A DNA stretch of 64,000 bases from Heligmosomoides polygyrus polygyrus (GCA_947396885.1 OX377201.1:23971923-24035922), one strand, 5' to 3'; shown: positions 10,201 through 21,600, counted from the first letter of the stretch. Notes: generated by a model not told the origin, from the sequence alone. Made by a program: numbers and translations.

Positions 10201-12852
10201 CTGGACATTGTTTATTTGATCGCCACTATTTTTTCTTGTTTTTCGAAAGAACACTTCGTGTGCAGCAATAAATAAATAAATAAATAATAAACCCTTAGCT
10301 AAAGGAACAAGAATCCTATGAGCATTCAAATGGGCAATCACAGGTGATTGAGAAAGTCAAAATCAAACTTTTTGAAAAACTAAATTAAAAACGAAAACGG
10401 TGAGCACAGTCTTCAGGAAGGGATGGAAGTGTTAACGACCAGCAGAATAAAGCTGTTTAGCTCCTTTACGACTTTTACGACTTCAAATGTCAGAAAACTC
10501 CAATCCTTCATCCATAAGGGTTAATTGAGACTCTTATCACGAATATGGAATGCTGTTTTAATGTTTAGGCGGAGTACGGTAGGTTATGGTAGATATCGAC
10601 AGGTGGACGCGCTGGAGACAGCATTACAAACTTCGCCACAATTTCGTCTATGGCACTATATGGAGTGCTGATCGTTAATAAGAGATCCGTCTCTTAATAA
10701 TACTGTGAAATACTGTACGCACAAGTATAGAGGATCGTCGGAGCGAAAAAAACTTCAAAAATTTGTTAAGTGGGTATTAGTTAGTGTTGATCGCGAACAA
10801 GACGTTCATTTTCTAAAACCCTAACATCTCATCTCAAAGTACAAAAGAATCTTGGGAAACAAGTCCACTTGGTGAACAGAATGACACCATCGATGACTGC
10901 TTTTAACAACGTTCATTACCATCTCTACTTATCAAAAATGCACCTGAAATTTGGCTACACCTTAACTATCTCTCCCTTGCCAAGTTTGGGCGAATACTGT
11001 AGTCCTGACCCCACCATCCTTACTTACCCATACGCATCGTAACATACCGTAAGCGAAGCCAAATTTCTACACTTTTCCACACACATTTACTCATGTCCCC
11101 CAAAGTAGATCCTTTAGGCTATGCGGCTCTGATTTGCTTCCGCAGTCGCTCCAGCCTGCTATTTATGGCGTAGTGAAGAGATTGTAAGGTAGCATGCAAC
11201 AAACCTAGCAGCGTAGACGCTCATGATTCCAGTCCCGGCACCAATATCCAGAACGTGGTCTGTGGATACAACCACGTTTCTCAGCGCATCCAAGAACTTT
11301 TCATTTCTTTCCTGAGCAGTTATTGGTTGAAAAATCTTGGTAGATAGAAAGCAATTTGCTCACCTTATCGTTGATCATGAACATGTGCCACTGGTCGAAG
11401 AGGGAACTACGGATATTCGCCGACGACACCCGGAATACGGCTCCCATTAGGGGATCGCACTCGACACTTATCGCTCTCCTGAGGTTTTCGTATGTACACA
11501 GTCCAGATTCGGCGTTGTCTGGAGAAAACTGGAGTACAACCCATAACCACGACGATGTCCCACACATAGGTTGGGTTAAAAATCCTGCAGAAGACCCAAC
11601 AACCCTAAGTAACAAGCAGCAGGAGGTCTAACAACCCTAAAATATCCCCTGCAAGAGATCCAACACCCTAAGTATTCCCTGCAGGTGATCCAACAACCTC
11701 TTAAAGCATCCCCTTACGTTCTAATAAGTTCTAAAAAGGGAAGGGTCTGAAGCGTATGTCTGAACGGGGGGAGTGAGTCATATAAGGGGAAGCTCACCCC
11801 TCATTTAGTATAAAAATGTGTTTATTTTTTGCCAATTCGTTAAACCCAAGGGGTAGGGAGTCCTTGAAGTCACCGTGGAATACGGCGCATCACGAGTTTG
11901 GAGTCCTGTACGCCCGCGATGCCTCTGCTGGCCAGCGGCTCGGAGCGCAGTGGAAGTGGGGTTGCTTCATGCGAGGAAAGTCGGGAGTTTGGTTATTGCG
12001 CGCTGCTGCATCTTTGCGTTTCAACTGAATAGTTGAGATTTAGGGATTCTGACGTCTACACCATTTTCAGACGTTTTCATGCCTAATTTTCCAGCTGAAT
12101 GCTGTGGTATTCAACATGATGTAGAAATGTTCAACATCAGTGATACACAGGTGGAATCAAGGAAGATGGAGGTGTTGAATTCACTAAGGTGTAAGTAGAC
12201 CATAGTTGCCCCGGACTAGTGGAGCGTGCTTGCTCAGCCCCTTTCAACAACGACGGGCCAATTCTTGTTGACGTATCAAACCGCAACATCTTGATTAACG
12301 ACCAATTTTTCAAATCTACCTGCTCCTTAAATTCAAAGGGAATTTGCAGCCAAGAAAGTTTGGAAGAGTTCACCCTCCACTCCTCAGACCCCGCTGCTCA
12401 TATGGCCAGAAGTATCCGGATTCGGATATTACTAGTAAGACCATAGCACAGTAAAAAAAATCGAAAAGTAAAGCGAGTAGTAACCAATACCTTCCAAAAA
12501 CACCTCTTTCCCGGCGATGTGTTCAGAAAGCAGAGTTATGATAGGCACGCTCCTCGGAAACAAGTTCAATATGGGAGCAAGTAAGGCGCTGAGGCAGGAG
12601 TCAGCATTTCTTGAATAACACATCCAGCTCTCCAAAACTGAACGAAATTCCTCGGCGAACTCAACTTCGCGCTGCTCGACATTCTGAAAGATGAAGTGTG
12701 TGCTCAGTCTCTTACGAACTATTGGGAAGAAGGAAAAAAACACTTTTAGAACTGACCTGATAGGTGAAAAGTACTGTGAGGTAATGTCGAAGGGCACGAT
12801 CCCACCAGCCCTCTGCAGCGTACTTTCTCGCCAAGTACAGAGAATACTTCAT
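4235..12852 (-). CDS. PRMT9: PRMT9-like protein arginine N-methyltransferase, 16 exons
   Basis: Coding exons on the minus strand, 5' to 3': 12852-12757, 12683-12491, 11518-11364, 11311-11205, 8860-8716, 8626-8507, 8448-8337, 8199-8054, 7062-7013, 6948-6861, 6761-6672, 6614-6277, 5986-5855, 5026-4886, 4565-4477, 4420-4235. All junctions are GT-AG and phase-consistent except inside the 6614-6277 exon. The product is about 720 residues (human PRMT9 is about 845). Exons 1-2 are helical and TPR-like. Motif I reads VLDIGAGTG (exon 4), the acidic ribose-binding position is in ITAIEGN (exon 5), and the double-E type loop is SEILDCCAFGEGV (exon 6). The pairing of a helical N-terminus with CWEQGIFPLP (exon 10) and a second, degenerate methyltransferase half points to PRMT9 rather than PRMT1 or PRMT5. 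Family knowledge: PRMT9 symmetrically dimethylates splicing factor SF3B2. The start is the first ATG in frame with the conserved helices; the last exon reads to a TAG at 4235. Confidence 0.88.
4604..4739. mobile_element. Hairpin MITE in PRMT9 intron 14
   Basis: The ends GGGGCCAGATTCATCAACCG and its inverse flank inner arms with AAAATACCGCCAAAC. It belongs to the GGATTCATCAAC family, more diverged, with a different centre. Confidence 0.8.
5690..5800 (-). mobile_element. Possible SINE head fragment in PRMT9 intron 13
   Basis: On the minus strand GGCGCCCGCTATCGCGTGCA followed by a B-box-like GGTTCGATTGAAGGATC resembles the head of the SINE family. The similarity is short, so it is listed with low confidence. 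Confidence 0.35.
6277..6614 (-). pseudogene. PRMT9: PRMT9 exon 12 with a frame break or 31-nt micro-intron
   Basis: The frame that enters from exon 11 reads through SKYSWNLDAELSDEEVG and SSSQFK, then meets a TGA near 6372. The frame that leaves into exon 13 (DQYVVVWPIRGDG) starts around DIDRATEGEVDEG. The two are joined either by a one-nucleotide shift near 6372-6396 or by removal of 31 nt (6366-6396, gt...ag). The second option has a weak acceptor and would be unusually short. The codons on both sides look protein-like, so this is probably a base-call error, a polymorphism or an odd intron rather than a dead gene. Confidence 0.6.
7379..7910 (-). other. GC-rich intronic block with overlapping frames, PRMT9 intron 8
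   Basis: Several overlapping ORFs occur on both strands. The least odd minus-strand one reads MDQEKEKTSKGGPATRSSKK and ENLASGFGRPVDDIREHK. Two similar ~60-bp stretches (GACGCTCAGAAACGCGCGCA near 7670 and GACGCTCAAAAACGCGCATA near 7845) suggest an internal duplication. It may be a repeat relic; it does not fit the PRMT9 reading frame. Confidence 0.3.
8054..8860 (-). other. PRMT9: PRMT9 exons 5-8: catalytic core and start of beta-barrel
   Basis: Exon 5 (8860-8716) carries KITAIEGNVNLSQLAKRIL, with the acidic residue that contacts the SAM ribose. Exon 6 (8626-8507) carries SEILDCCAFGEGVIP, which supplies the two glutamates expected to bind the substrate guanidinium. It leaves through a GTCAGT donor just after RFIPSD. 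Exon 7 begins ASLFATLLESP, and exon 8 includes EPYWCTRVSDLP and VVRVDFQNVNEL. Exon lengths (145, 120, 112, 146 nt) keep phase throughout. Confidence 0.9.
9309..9690 (-). mobile_element. Possible CR1-type 3' end in PRMT9 intron 4
   Basis: A TTTATTTATTTA tract and GAATACGTCATAATACGCG resemble the hairpin-plus-tail end on the minus strand. The weak 84-codon frame beyond it shows nothing recognisable. A run of T followed by G lies just to the left (9218-9239). Confidence 0.35.
9960..10291 (+). mobile_element. CR1-type 3' end in PRMT9 intron 4
   Basis: Plus strand: a weak 102-codon frame is followed by the hairpin ACACTTCGTGT and AATAAATAAATAAATAAAT (10269-10291). It has the same terminal architecture as the other CR1-like remnants, in the opposite orientation. 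Confidence 0.45.
11205..11518 (-). other. PRMT9: PRMT9 exons 3-4: SAM-binding core
   Basis: Exon 3 (11518-11364) ends in DQWHMFMINDK, the helix that closes over the cofactor in PRMTs. Exon 4 (11311-11205) continues ERNEKFLDAL and carries VLDIGAGTGIMSVYAA, the glycine-rich methyltransferase motif I. Exon 3 is entered in phase 1 from exon 2 through the acceptor after TTTTCTCCAG, which joins the N-terminal helices to the catalytic core without any exon from 12.1-12.4 kb. Confidence 0.9.
11584..11714. repeat. Four ~32-bp tandem units in PRMT9 intron 2
   Basis: Units follow the pattern CCTGCAgaAGAtCCAACAaCCC-TAA, each differing by a few bases. They lie about 65 bp upstream (minus-strand sense) of the exon 3 acceptor. 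Confidence 0.6.
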
Positions 12853-12919
12853 GGCGGAACGGAGAGAATTTTAGTATAGGCTCGAGAATCTTTTCTATAA
12901 ACGAACGCGCATCTGAAAA
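12853..12919 (-). promoter_or_regulatory. Candidate trans-splice acceptor and 5' UTR of the PRMT9 gene
   Basis: A strong nematode acceptor, ATTTTCAG, ends at 12913 on the minus strand, about 60 nt before the chosen ATG (12852). No upstream exon in frame was found. In nematodes such an isolated acceptor is often a spliced-leader addition site. The 60-nt leader has an ATG immediately after the acceptor that opens a five-codon uORF ending in TAG. It could instead be an ordinary cis acceptor for an unseen 5' exon. Confidence 0.4.
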
Positions 12920-13512
12920 TGCCCACTTGACACATGTGGAGCTCACAACGGAATTAGCGAAAAAAGAATTATGCGCTGTAATCTCGAGCTGTTACAGCAG
13001 CAAACACGTTCTGGAAACCATTTGCTCGAAAGCAAAGGATGTATAAAGGGTGCATTTCAAAACGGTAAAGCGAAGACACATAGTAGAGGGTTAAAAAAAA
13101 AAGTAAAAAGTTAAATTTTTAAAGCACCCAATGTTGTGTTATTAGCTTGCTGGAGAAATAGGTGGGAAGCGACGCAACAGCAAAAGCGAAGATTTGCAAC
13201 AACACGTATTGAGGGGACTTTTTAACGGTACTTCGCCAGTTATTTTATACTATTTGTTAGATTTCAAAGGCATATGAACGCAGCGCAAGTTATGCCCTGA
13301 AACAAAACAACATGCAAACATGTCTGAAATTTGCAAACAAAGTAAAACCAACAACAAAATTCAACGGTAAAAAATTGAGGTCCAGAAGCATTCTAAGTAT
13401 TTGTCCAGTGGATTTTTGAAAGCGTTCAACTTTATAGGAATAGAACTTCTTTTAGCGAAACAGCTCTAAAGACAGAGTAGGACGACCACTCGGAATTGGT
13501 ACACACCACATG

Positions 13513-14765
13513 CAGGGTGTCTCAAAAATATATATATATATATATACACTGTTTAAAAGGTGATAACTTTGTTGGTACTGAAGAAATTAAGGGCTCGTAT
13601 GAAAGCTTAAGAAAATAGAAATTTTTGACATATGAAAGGCATGGAATGCGCCTTGCACTAGTCTGAAATTTTACATTTTACATTCGATTGACAGTGTTTC
13701 GCTTGAATACATGTTATAAGTTCTTCACAAGGTGGCCGTTTCGATTGATTTGTGCTTATTTCTGAGTTTAAAACTTAATTCCACATTATAGCTTGCGAAA
13801 AATGAAGGGTATTCTAGAAAATAAAGGTATTATGTGAAGGGTTGTAACATTGCTGCTAGTAAAGCATTTGAAGATATTTGAGATTCACATGAAAGCGCAG
13901 GGCGAATTACTGTGGCGTGCAAACAGTCAAGCTTGCGCCATGCTCCTGCCTGAAACCTTGTATTCCAGACCCGATTGATTGTGCTTGGGCTGAATGTCTG
14001 TTACAACCCTGTTACTACTAGGCCACAATAAGCTGTGCTGTGCTTCTTTTAACGTTTTCCGTCGTCCAGTAGCTGCAGTTATGCCAACCTCTCCATCCAG
14101 CTTAAACGTTGCTTCCACAGAATGCGTCTTGTAAAATGCGGCTCCTGCTCACATTTGAATCGTGCAATCAATAAACTCGCATGCCACTTGTCTTTCACGA
14201 GATTGTCAAGCTCGAAACGTTAAAAGAAGCACAGCACAGGTTAATGTGGCTAACTAGTAACAAAACTGCAACAAGTATTCAGCTCATGCACAATCAATCG
14301 AGTCTGGAATGCAAGGTTTCAGACAGGAGCATGGCGCAATCTTGACTATTTGCACGCCACAGTAATCCCCGTCGCCCTGCGCTTTCATGTAAATCTCAAA
14401 TATCTCCAAATGCTTCACTAGCGGCAATGTTACAACCCTTCACATAGTACCTTTGTTTTTTAGAATACCCTCCATTTTTCGCAAGCTGCAATGTGTAATT
14501 AAGTTTTAAACTCTGAAATAAGCACGAATCAATCGAAACGGCCACCTTGTGAAGAAATTATAATATGTATTCAAGCGAAACACAATCAATCGAGTGTAAA
14601 ATGCAAACTTCGAGTGCATGGTGCATGGCGCATTCGACGCCTCTCATATGTCAGAAAATTTCTATTTTCTTAAGCTTTCATATGAGCCCTTAACTTCTTC
14701 AGTATCTTTACTATGAACAAAGTTATCACCTTTCAAACAGTGTATACATTTTTTGAGACACCCTG
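13513..14765. mobile_element. 1.25-kb foldback element with CAGGGTGTCTC ends
   Basis: The termini CAGGGTGTCTCAAAAA and TTTTTTGAGACACCCTG are inverted. The arms continue for about 540 bp (13513 to about 14052, and about 14218 to 14765), including TGAAGGGTTGTAACATTGC versus its inverse and GTGTTTCGCTTGAATAC versus its inverse. They enclose a roughly 165-bp loop. TA follows the right end and TG (decayed TA) precedes the left, as for Tc/mariner-type elements. No transposase frame. The arms differ at many positions. Confidence 0.85.
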
Positions 14766-15446
14766 TACTACAAGAATTATCGTTAGTAAACGTGATAAAC
14801 TTAAAAAAATGGATCAAATTAAATCCTTGTCATAGATGAAGAGATAGTTCAATCATTCGCCGATCTTAATCTATACTCCACATCCTCGACAAGTTATCGA
14901 TTGTAAAGTACTTCTTGTTCACCATCGCCGTGGCAAGCAGCCTAAAGCAAACTCGCAGTGTTTCCTTAAGGAGCGAAATAAAATGCTCCGAGCAGTCAAA
15001 TGCGCTCTTTGATGTGAAAGAAAGAAAGCGACATAACGTCATTGTTTGTTTAAGATACTGATGCATGACACAGTGAAGAAAATGAGACCGAAATGGGACT
15101 TATTGTTAGATAAGTGAGAAGAGGAACCTCGAGGTCAAAGTGACCGTTTTCAAATAAACGTTTTTAATGCACTTTTAGACAAACCAAGAAAATAGTCGCT
15201 CCTTGCAAGCAGAAAATTGAAGGTATTCGGGCAGGTAATATAATCTGATATTGTCTGAGATCTGTTGAAAAAAACGAGATGTATAGTATAATCTCTTCAT
15301 CTACCTCCTGAAAAAGGACCAAAGAATTGTATTGGGTCTATAGAAAGATGGTTTTCCCGTGAAGATTTTTATTAAGTCCCGAAAATGACAGTTCCCTTCG
15401 TAAGCAGTGATGGTGAACGAAGTAATTTGGAGCTGTCCTTTCTACC
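14766..15446. other. Intergenic, no supported feature
   Basis: A 66-codon minus-strand ORF (15066-14866) has no recognisable content. The rest is plain AT-rich sequence between two repeats. Confidence 0.5.
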
Positions 15447-15734
15447 GGAGTAGGGCAGTCAGGGGAGGCGCCGGCTGCACCCAATATCGGGTTCCTGGTT
15501 CGGATTCCCCGCCCAAGCGAAACAAGCTTCCCAACCCTCATGGGTCGGTGAATTGGTACCGGACTTGTTTGGGAAGAATAAAGCGCTGACTTGTTCATCG
15601 GCTGGCCACCGTAATTCATTGTACGGCCGAATACGCATTCAAATCGCCTCCACGACATCCCGTAGAAGTAGAATGCGCTGGCGCATCCCAGAAGGGATTG
15701 AATGATGCCCTCTAACGTCCTTTATTCTTTGTCC
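15447..15734 (+). mobile_element. SINE copy abutting a foldback element
   Basis: It has a degraded A box, a good B box (GGTTCGGATTCCC) and the family body (GAATTGGTACCGGACTTG, CGGCTGGCCACCG, CATCCCAGAAGGGATTG). The 3' tail runs directly into the inverted repeat that starts at 15735, which suggests that the foldback element landed in the SINE tail. Confidence 0.85.
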
Positions 15735-16490
15735 GGTACTATTGTACTTTTGGTACCCACTTAATCTTGTTCAAAATAGGTCTACTAGGGGTAGTCTGCA
15801 TGGGAAGAACGAATTTCATTGTTGTTGTTTTTTGCGGAGATGCCTTATAAGCCCGTTATATTAATTTCTAATTGCCTAAGGCCTTGCGGAATAGCGCGAG
15901 CTGGTAAGAGACGCAGACTCCGCCTCCTATCGATGCGCTCTATTTCGCCGCCCCTAGTCTGCAGCAGAGGTTAGCCAGGGAAGCCTTGAAATTTCGCAAA
16001 GGCTTGAAGGCTCTGTTGTGTGCTCTCTTTCGCTCACGCGGAGGAGTGCACATAATTAGACAGGGGAAGAGACTTCGGGGTGCGGGCCCACTAGGGCAAC
16101 CGCGTTAAAATTACCTTCATCCTAGAGTTCCCTCCCTTGTCCGATTCGGAAGAAAATAAGGCCCGAATCTGTAATCGAAACGAGGAGATAAGACTGCATT
16201 TAATTCGCTGCGAGTATCTAGTCGCTACGCCTGCGCGCCACGGCATACTATGGTAACCCCCCCCCCTCGGAGACGGCCGCGAATGCGTGCTATTAGGGGG
16301 CGGAGTCTCTGCGTCTCTTATCAGCGCGCGCTATTTCGCAAGGCCTTGGGCAATTCCAACTTAATATAGCGGGCTTATGAGGCATTTTCGCAAAAAACGA
16401 CTATGATATTCGTTCTTCCCATGGCAGATTACCCTTAGTAGACCTATTTTGAACAAGATTAAGTGGGGTACCAAAAGTACAATAGTACCC
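15735..16490. mobile_element. Foldback element with GGTACTATTGTAC ends
   Basis: About 205-bp inverted arms (15735-15940 and 16285-16490) begin GGTACTATTGTACTTTTGGT. They share AAATAGGTCTACTA, GGGAAGAACGAAT and AGACGCAGACTCCGCC with their inverted partners. The loop of about 345 bp is GC-rich. No coding capacity. Confidence 0.85.
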
Positions 16491-16702
16491 CAATCCTTTC
16501 CGTAGCTGCATTACTGATTACCGTGGAGCTGGCATGGTTAGTGTTTCATAAACTTACAACCGGAAAAAAACCCTTCTGAGTTGTCCACCGTAGCTTAGGA
16601 GTGAAATTCAGGAAAATCGTTACAGGACCACGCAGTCGCCTACCCCTCTGCTAATCAGTCGCTGCAGCTGGTGATTGGTGATATCTGCGTGCTTGTCCGG
16701 TG

Positions 16703-16784
16703 CAAATAGGGTCGAGAGTGGGGGGGGGGGGGCTCTGATGGGCAGAAAATCCCTCACCCCCCCCCCCCCCCCCGACCCTATTTG
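16703..16784. repeat. Small inverted repeat with G-run and C-run
   Basis: CAAATAGGGTCG and CGACCCTATTTG flank a run of about 13 G and a run of about 17 C. Similar CAAATAGG and CCCTATTTGCG segments occur inside the 19358-20255 foldback element, so it may be a deletion relative. Confidence 0.6.
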
Positions 16785-17518
16785 CGTCATTAATGTCCCT
16801 CATCCCTGGCTCCGGCGGCTGCGGGACATTATGTACGAATGGTCGCCGCGGACGCGACGACTAGCGCGGCGAGCGCGGCAGAAGACGTCGCAATGGGTGA
16901 CTTCAGCGGGCAGTGGTACCTAGACCTGCATCAAAACTTGCACATGAAGTGTTAGAAAGTGTCTACAAACTCAGTTTCACTGCGATAGTGTGTCATATTT
17001 TCAGCTTTTCCTGAAGAAGCATCATATAAAATTGAGCATTAGAACGTTGCTTAGTTTTATGACTCCAACTCAATTTCTGAACCAGAGCATGGTTTCCCCC
17101 AGCTCCTGCAACAGCAGAAAGGGATATCAACAACTCAAACCTAGCGTCTGCAGCAAGTCATGAGGCACAGCTCCCACGACCGCTGCGGAGCTCATCGCGC
17201 ACGCGACAGTCGTCGTCGCGGGCGCGGCGAACATTCGTACATAAAGACCGCCCCTCGGCTCCGGCGTATAGAGCCTGTAGTAAAGGCGCTCCACGGCTAA
17301 TAAAAACCAGGTTTGAACCGCGCGACTGTGGGCGTTGCGTACCGGACAAGTCGGACGGGGCTTTTTTCCGGTTGTAAGTGTATCGGCGAGTGGCATGGTT
17401 CCAGCACAGAACCAGAGGCGTGGTGGTCCTGCAACGATTGTTGTTACGGTAACGGTTTGAAAAGGTGGTGCCCTAGAAAGAACGTCCTGTGATAGTGGCA
17501 GCGGTGGCAGCAAATTCT
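16785..17518. other. Intergenic, GC-rich in part, no supported feature
   Basis: Short ORFs on both strands (for example 17513-17127) reflect high GC content. No motif was found. Confidence 0.45.
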
Positions 17519-17697
17519 GAAGCCGGATTCATCAACGACTTACGTAACTTTAACGGAGAATCGTAAGCTTATCAAGCGATATGGTGAGCGATAAGCCGCG
17601 TTAAAAGCTTAGATACCGCCGCATATCGCTCACCATATCGCTTGATAAGCTTACAACTCTCCGTTAAAGTTACGTAAGTCGTTGATGAATCCGGCCC
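17519..17697. mobile_element. Near-perfect hairpin MITE, GGATTCATCAACGACTTA family
   Basis: Two arms of about 73 bp are inverted copies: GCCGGATTCATCAACGACTT through CTTATCAAGCGATATGGTG and back. The loop is about 30 bp. The same ends are found at 4604-4739 and 44925-45089, which defines a family. Confidence 0.88.
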
Positions 17698-18089
17698 TGG
17701 TTGATTCCTATATTTAACTGGCGCGAATGAAGGCTCACACCTTTTGGCGGCTGGTGGGCCTCCGATGTTTTTCGTATTGATAAACTCGATTTCTCCGTTA
17801 TACATATTTCACTAGCGAGGAAACACGCCAGATATGTACAAAGTAAAGAAAATAGAACAAAGATAGAAAAAAGAACGTAAGGATGGCAAAAGAGAAGCCT
17901 TAAGCACAGCTTCTCGGCGCAACCAGACACCAACAGAGCGATTCCATGCGCAGCATTTTACTGCGATTGATCGAACAGCAGGCTGAGGGCTGAGAATAAC
18001 ACTGTGGAGATACAGGGCACACAGGAGTACGATGTGTTGTTGACAACAGGGGACCTCCTTCGCACATAAGGCGATGGCACGTCATCATC
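17698..18089. other. Intergenic, no supported feature
   Basis: Between the hairpin MITE and the GC-rich stretch upstream of BICRA only unconvincing minus-strand ORFs occur. Confidence 0.45.
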
Positions 18090-18619
18090 GGAATCTGATA
18101 AGACCGGAGTGCAGCCAGAGCACGTCCGCAGCGCATGAATTCGTCGTCAGAATCAGCTGGACATCAGGCACACGACCGACGGACGGCCAGCCACGTCCCG
18201 GAACTCTTCACCAGCACCCCGCCCACTGGGCGGTGCCTCTCAGCTGCTGCCGTCCGTCCAAAAATGGCTACCGTACGCTTAGATTCGCAGGCGGTCCGCT
18301 TGGCGGCGAGCCAGGCAGCGGGCCGCGACGCGGGGCGGGCGCGCGGCGGCTGTCGAGCGGATGGTGCGTGCTAATAGTTAACTCGGAGAAATCAATTCGT
18401 TTATTTGCATGCGTTTCGCCCCCGTACCACCACTAATTATTGAGGCGATTAAGCGCGAATTCTCGGGAAGGGCTCGCGGACAGCACTGTCGTCGTGCGCG
18501 GACACACGAACCGTTTCAGGATCGTACCATTGCGGGATCACACAGCACTTCCCTCAGAACCACGCGTTGTCGGCATACATTCTAGTCAACGATGACATAG
18601 CTCTTCCATCCGGATCACG
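18090..18619 (+). promoter_or_regulatory. GC-rich stretch upstream of the BICRA start
   Basis: The half-kilobase before the ATG is clearly more GC- and CpG-rich than its surroundings, which suits a promoter region. A weak acceptor-like CATTCTAG lies about 37 nt before the start, and a short ATGACATAG uORF follows it. No TATA box or other defined element can be named. Short ORFs here on both strands have no recognisable content. Confidence 0.3.
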
Positions 18620-21600
18620 ATGAGCTTCCAAGAGTGAGTAGAAGCACATATTTGATTACCCCGTTCATTCGCTGCCGTTTTGTTTCCAATTATTGATTTG
18701 TTTGGTGTTGGTTTCCCATTGATGTGTCAATAAGGGGTGGGCCGAATTTTTTGTTCGCGGAAATCGGAGGATGGCGTATTTCGTTCGCGGCAGCGCCCTT
18801 AGTCTCTAGATGCATTAATCCGAGAGAGTGGCGCCCTACATCTTCGAGCTACTGTTGAAATCAGTGGAGTTATTTCTTATGTTGTTTACACTCGCCTGAC
18901 ATCGTTTTCACGGGAGAGCATAGGAAAGTTGAATTGACGACGATATTAGCGTTCGAATAGGTGAACGTTCAAGAAGTATTCACCCCTTCACTTGGCCTTT
19001 GTTTGATTTATACTTTAACTAAATGAATTTCATCATTGTCCTTTAGGGAGGATGAATGGCTCGGGTTGGGTTCAGGGTTTGTGCTGGACGATGCATTCAA
19101 ATGCACCAGTCCACTCGGTGCCGACACCTCGCTTCAGGTACTGTTTTGACGTCGACTAATTATTCTTGATTTTGTTGCTCAAATGGTTAACGTGGAGTTG
19201 GTTATCATCTGATTTGTAGATTCCATGATTGAGTAGCATCGTGAACTGTTTTATCTGCATTCTTATTTTCTGCCGCAAGGCTACTTTGCTGTTTCCTTGT
19301 GTTTTGTTAATCAGCATAACCGTTGGGGTATTTGTCGAAACGTTCTGAGTGCAATCCGGCACTAGTTAAAAGTTCCGACTCCGACGACACGACTTCGGTC
19401 GAAGAAAAAGTTTGCTGAATCTTTGTCTAGGGGGTTATTTGGGGTGCTGATCACGAATCTGACATCCGTTTTTCACGATTCGGTCGGAGACCACCCATAA
19501 CGTTAACAAGGGTGGTCCAGGCAGGGTCACCGATTTCGCTGAAACTTCTAGGAGGGGGGGGTTGTTTGGAGGGGGCGCAAATAGGATCGGGGGATCACCA
19601 TAGCATGGCGCAGCGGGCTGGCGTGGCGAGTAACTACATATAGCGAAGGTAAATGCAGTCTTATCTCTTCGTTTCGATTATAGTCCGCGTCTTATGTGCT
19701 TCTTAATTGGACAAGGGAGGGAACTCCAGGATGTAGGCGATTTTAACACGGGTGCGTCACTTCAGCCAGAACAGAGCTGTAGCATTGTTTGTTTGGTTTC
19801 TTTACTATCAGTGTGCCTGTCTCATTTTTTCGTGTTGGTACCACATTTCACAAGGTGACCCCCCGGGCCCTATTTGCGCCGTCTGGGGTGCCGAGCACGA
19901 AACTGACATCTGAAATTTCTGCCGGTAACGGCTGGTGTTGGTATGGGTGAGTGGCCGGTTCATCGAGTTACGAAATTCGCGATATTTACGGGAAAAAGAA
20001 AAAAGGAGTGACTGCTGATTCGAGTCGTTCGTTGAATATGCTGCAACAATAACCCCCAATACAAAGTTTCAGCTAAATCGGTGACCCTTCGGGACCATCC
20101 TTGTTAACGGCATGAGTGGTCTCCGACCGAATCGCGAAAAACGAATGTCAGATTCGTGATCAGCACCCCAAATAACCCCCTAGGCAAAGATTCAGCGATC
20201 TTTTTTTTCCTCGACCGAAGTCGTGTCGGTGGAATCGGAACTTTTAACTAGTGCCTCCGACTCAATCATTCCATGGAAAATATTTGTACTAATGAAAGCG
20301 AATTAAATAGCACTGAGGATGAGAATGCATAACACTCTTAAGCTGGGTCAGGACGTCTGCAAATGATTAGGACGTGAAGTACATTGTCCTGTCTGTGTCC
20401 AAAACGTTTACTGATTGATGGCGTCCTAGCCTATTTTTTATTCTATTGATGTTATCCGTTTTATCTGCTGGAAGATGATCCATTCTCGGTGCAAATCTTG
20501 TAAGGGGTTCTACCTTACTAGATGCGATGCACTTATTTGTATATATATGTTGTTGCCTATTTATTTTTTGCTATGTAGGAAAATCGTTTAAGAGTGGCTA
20601 CCACCAACTACGATTGCACCTTGTTTCTATCTTCACTTGTTCATCTAATAACTCCACTAGGCAGAGTACACTTGTTCTTTGGCAAATTTACTTGGATAAA
20701 GAACGGTTTGCGGGTGTCTTCCCTAACTAAGAATTCGGAAACTGGTACTATCCCTGTATTGCATTACTTTGTAGTGAGGGTTGTTAGCCTGAACGCATGC
20801 AAGAGATGTTTTGGTTGGATTTTGTATGGCATGAGTATAATGGAACGAACTCCATATTGTGACCTTTTTAACACTGGTACTTTATATGGGCCACATTCTG
20901 GCGTTCCTTGGGTCAACATTCTTCGTAGATATCATGACCCTGTGCACGGTAGGTAAGGTAGTCAACCACCTCTTGATATAGCGTATTATTTCAACTTTCC
21001 TTTTTTACTATGCTCATAAAACGGTTAAAGTTTAAAACTCGTTGGTCTTGAGCAATCGCCCGGTTGCGCTTAATGTCGCGCTAATTGTGGCTGTTCTTGT
21101 AGGCACTGATGTAAGGCGTATATTATAGCCCTCGATTTTATCAATGAAGGCGAAAAACTGAACGGGTCGGCAGCGCCATCTCGCATTGAGTTATGAAAAA
21201 CTGCGGTCTTTAGCTTCAGGTCTGCATAAACTTTAATGTTTGCGGTAGTGGCTTGAAATAGATCTGATATCTTTTTATTGCTAGAAAACGGGGAAAAATG
21301 GCTACAAAAAGGCAGTTCTAGTACAATAAAACGTACATTACTGGTAACAGCAGACGAAGCGATCAGAAAGGCATTCGATTCTTAGCCTAACCCTCTGTTG
21401 TGCAACAGAAACTTTCGTCTTTAATGTTGTTTATTGGGACCTTTTACTTCTTCCTTAGGAAAGCTTCTAGTTGTATCAAAATTTATTACCCTGAGAGCGT
21501 AAGGCTGAAAAACGGATTTTTTAAAAGTTTTGTTCAGTTTTGTTCTGCAATTTTCTTTTCTATCTAGAAGGTGTAACTTGATGTTCAGCAGCAGTTGCGC

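Noticed and set aside
12137..12446. Open frames on both strands considered as a PRMT9 exon
   Set aside because: No good acceptor or donor. Exon 2 joins exon 3 directly in matching phase, leaving no room for an extra exon.
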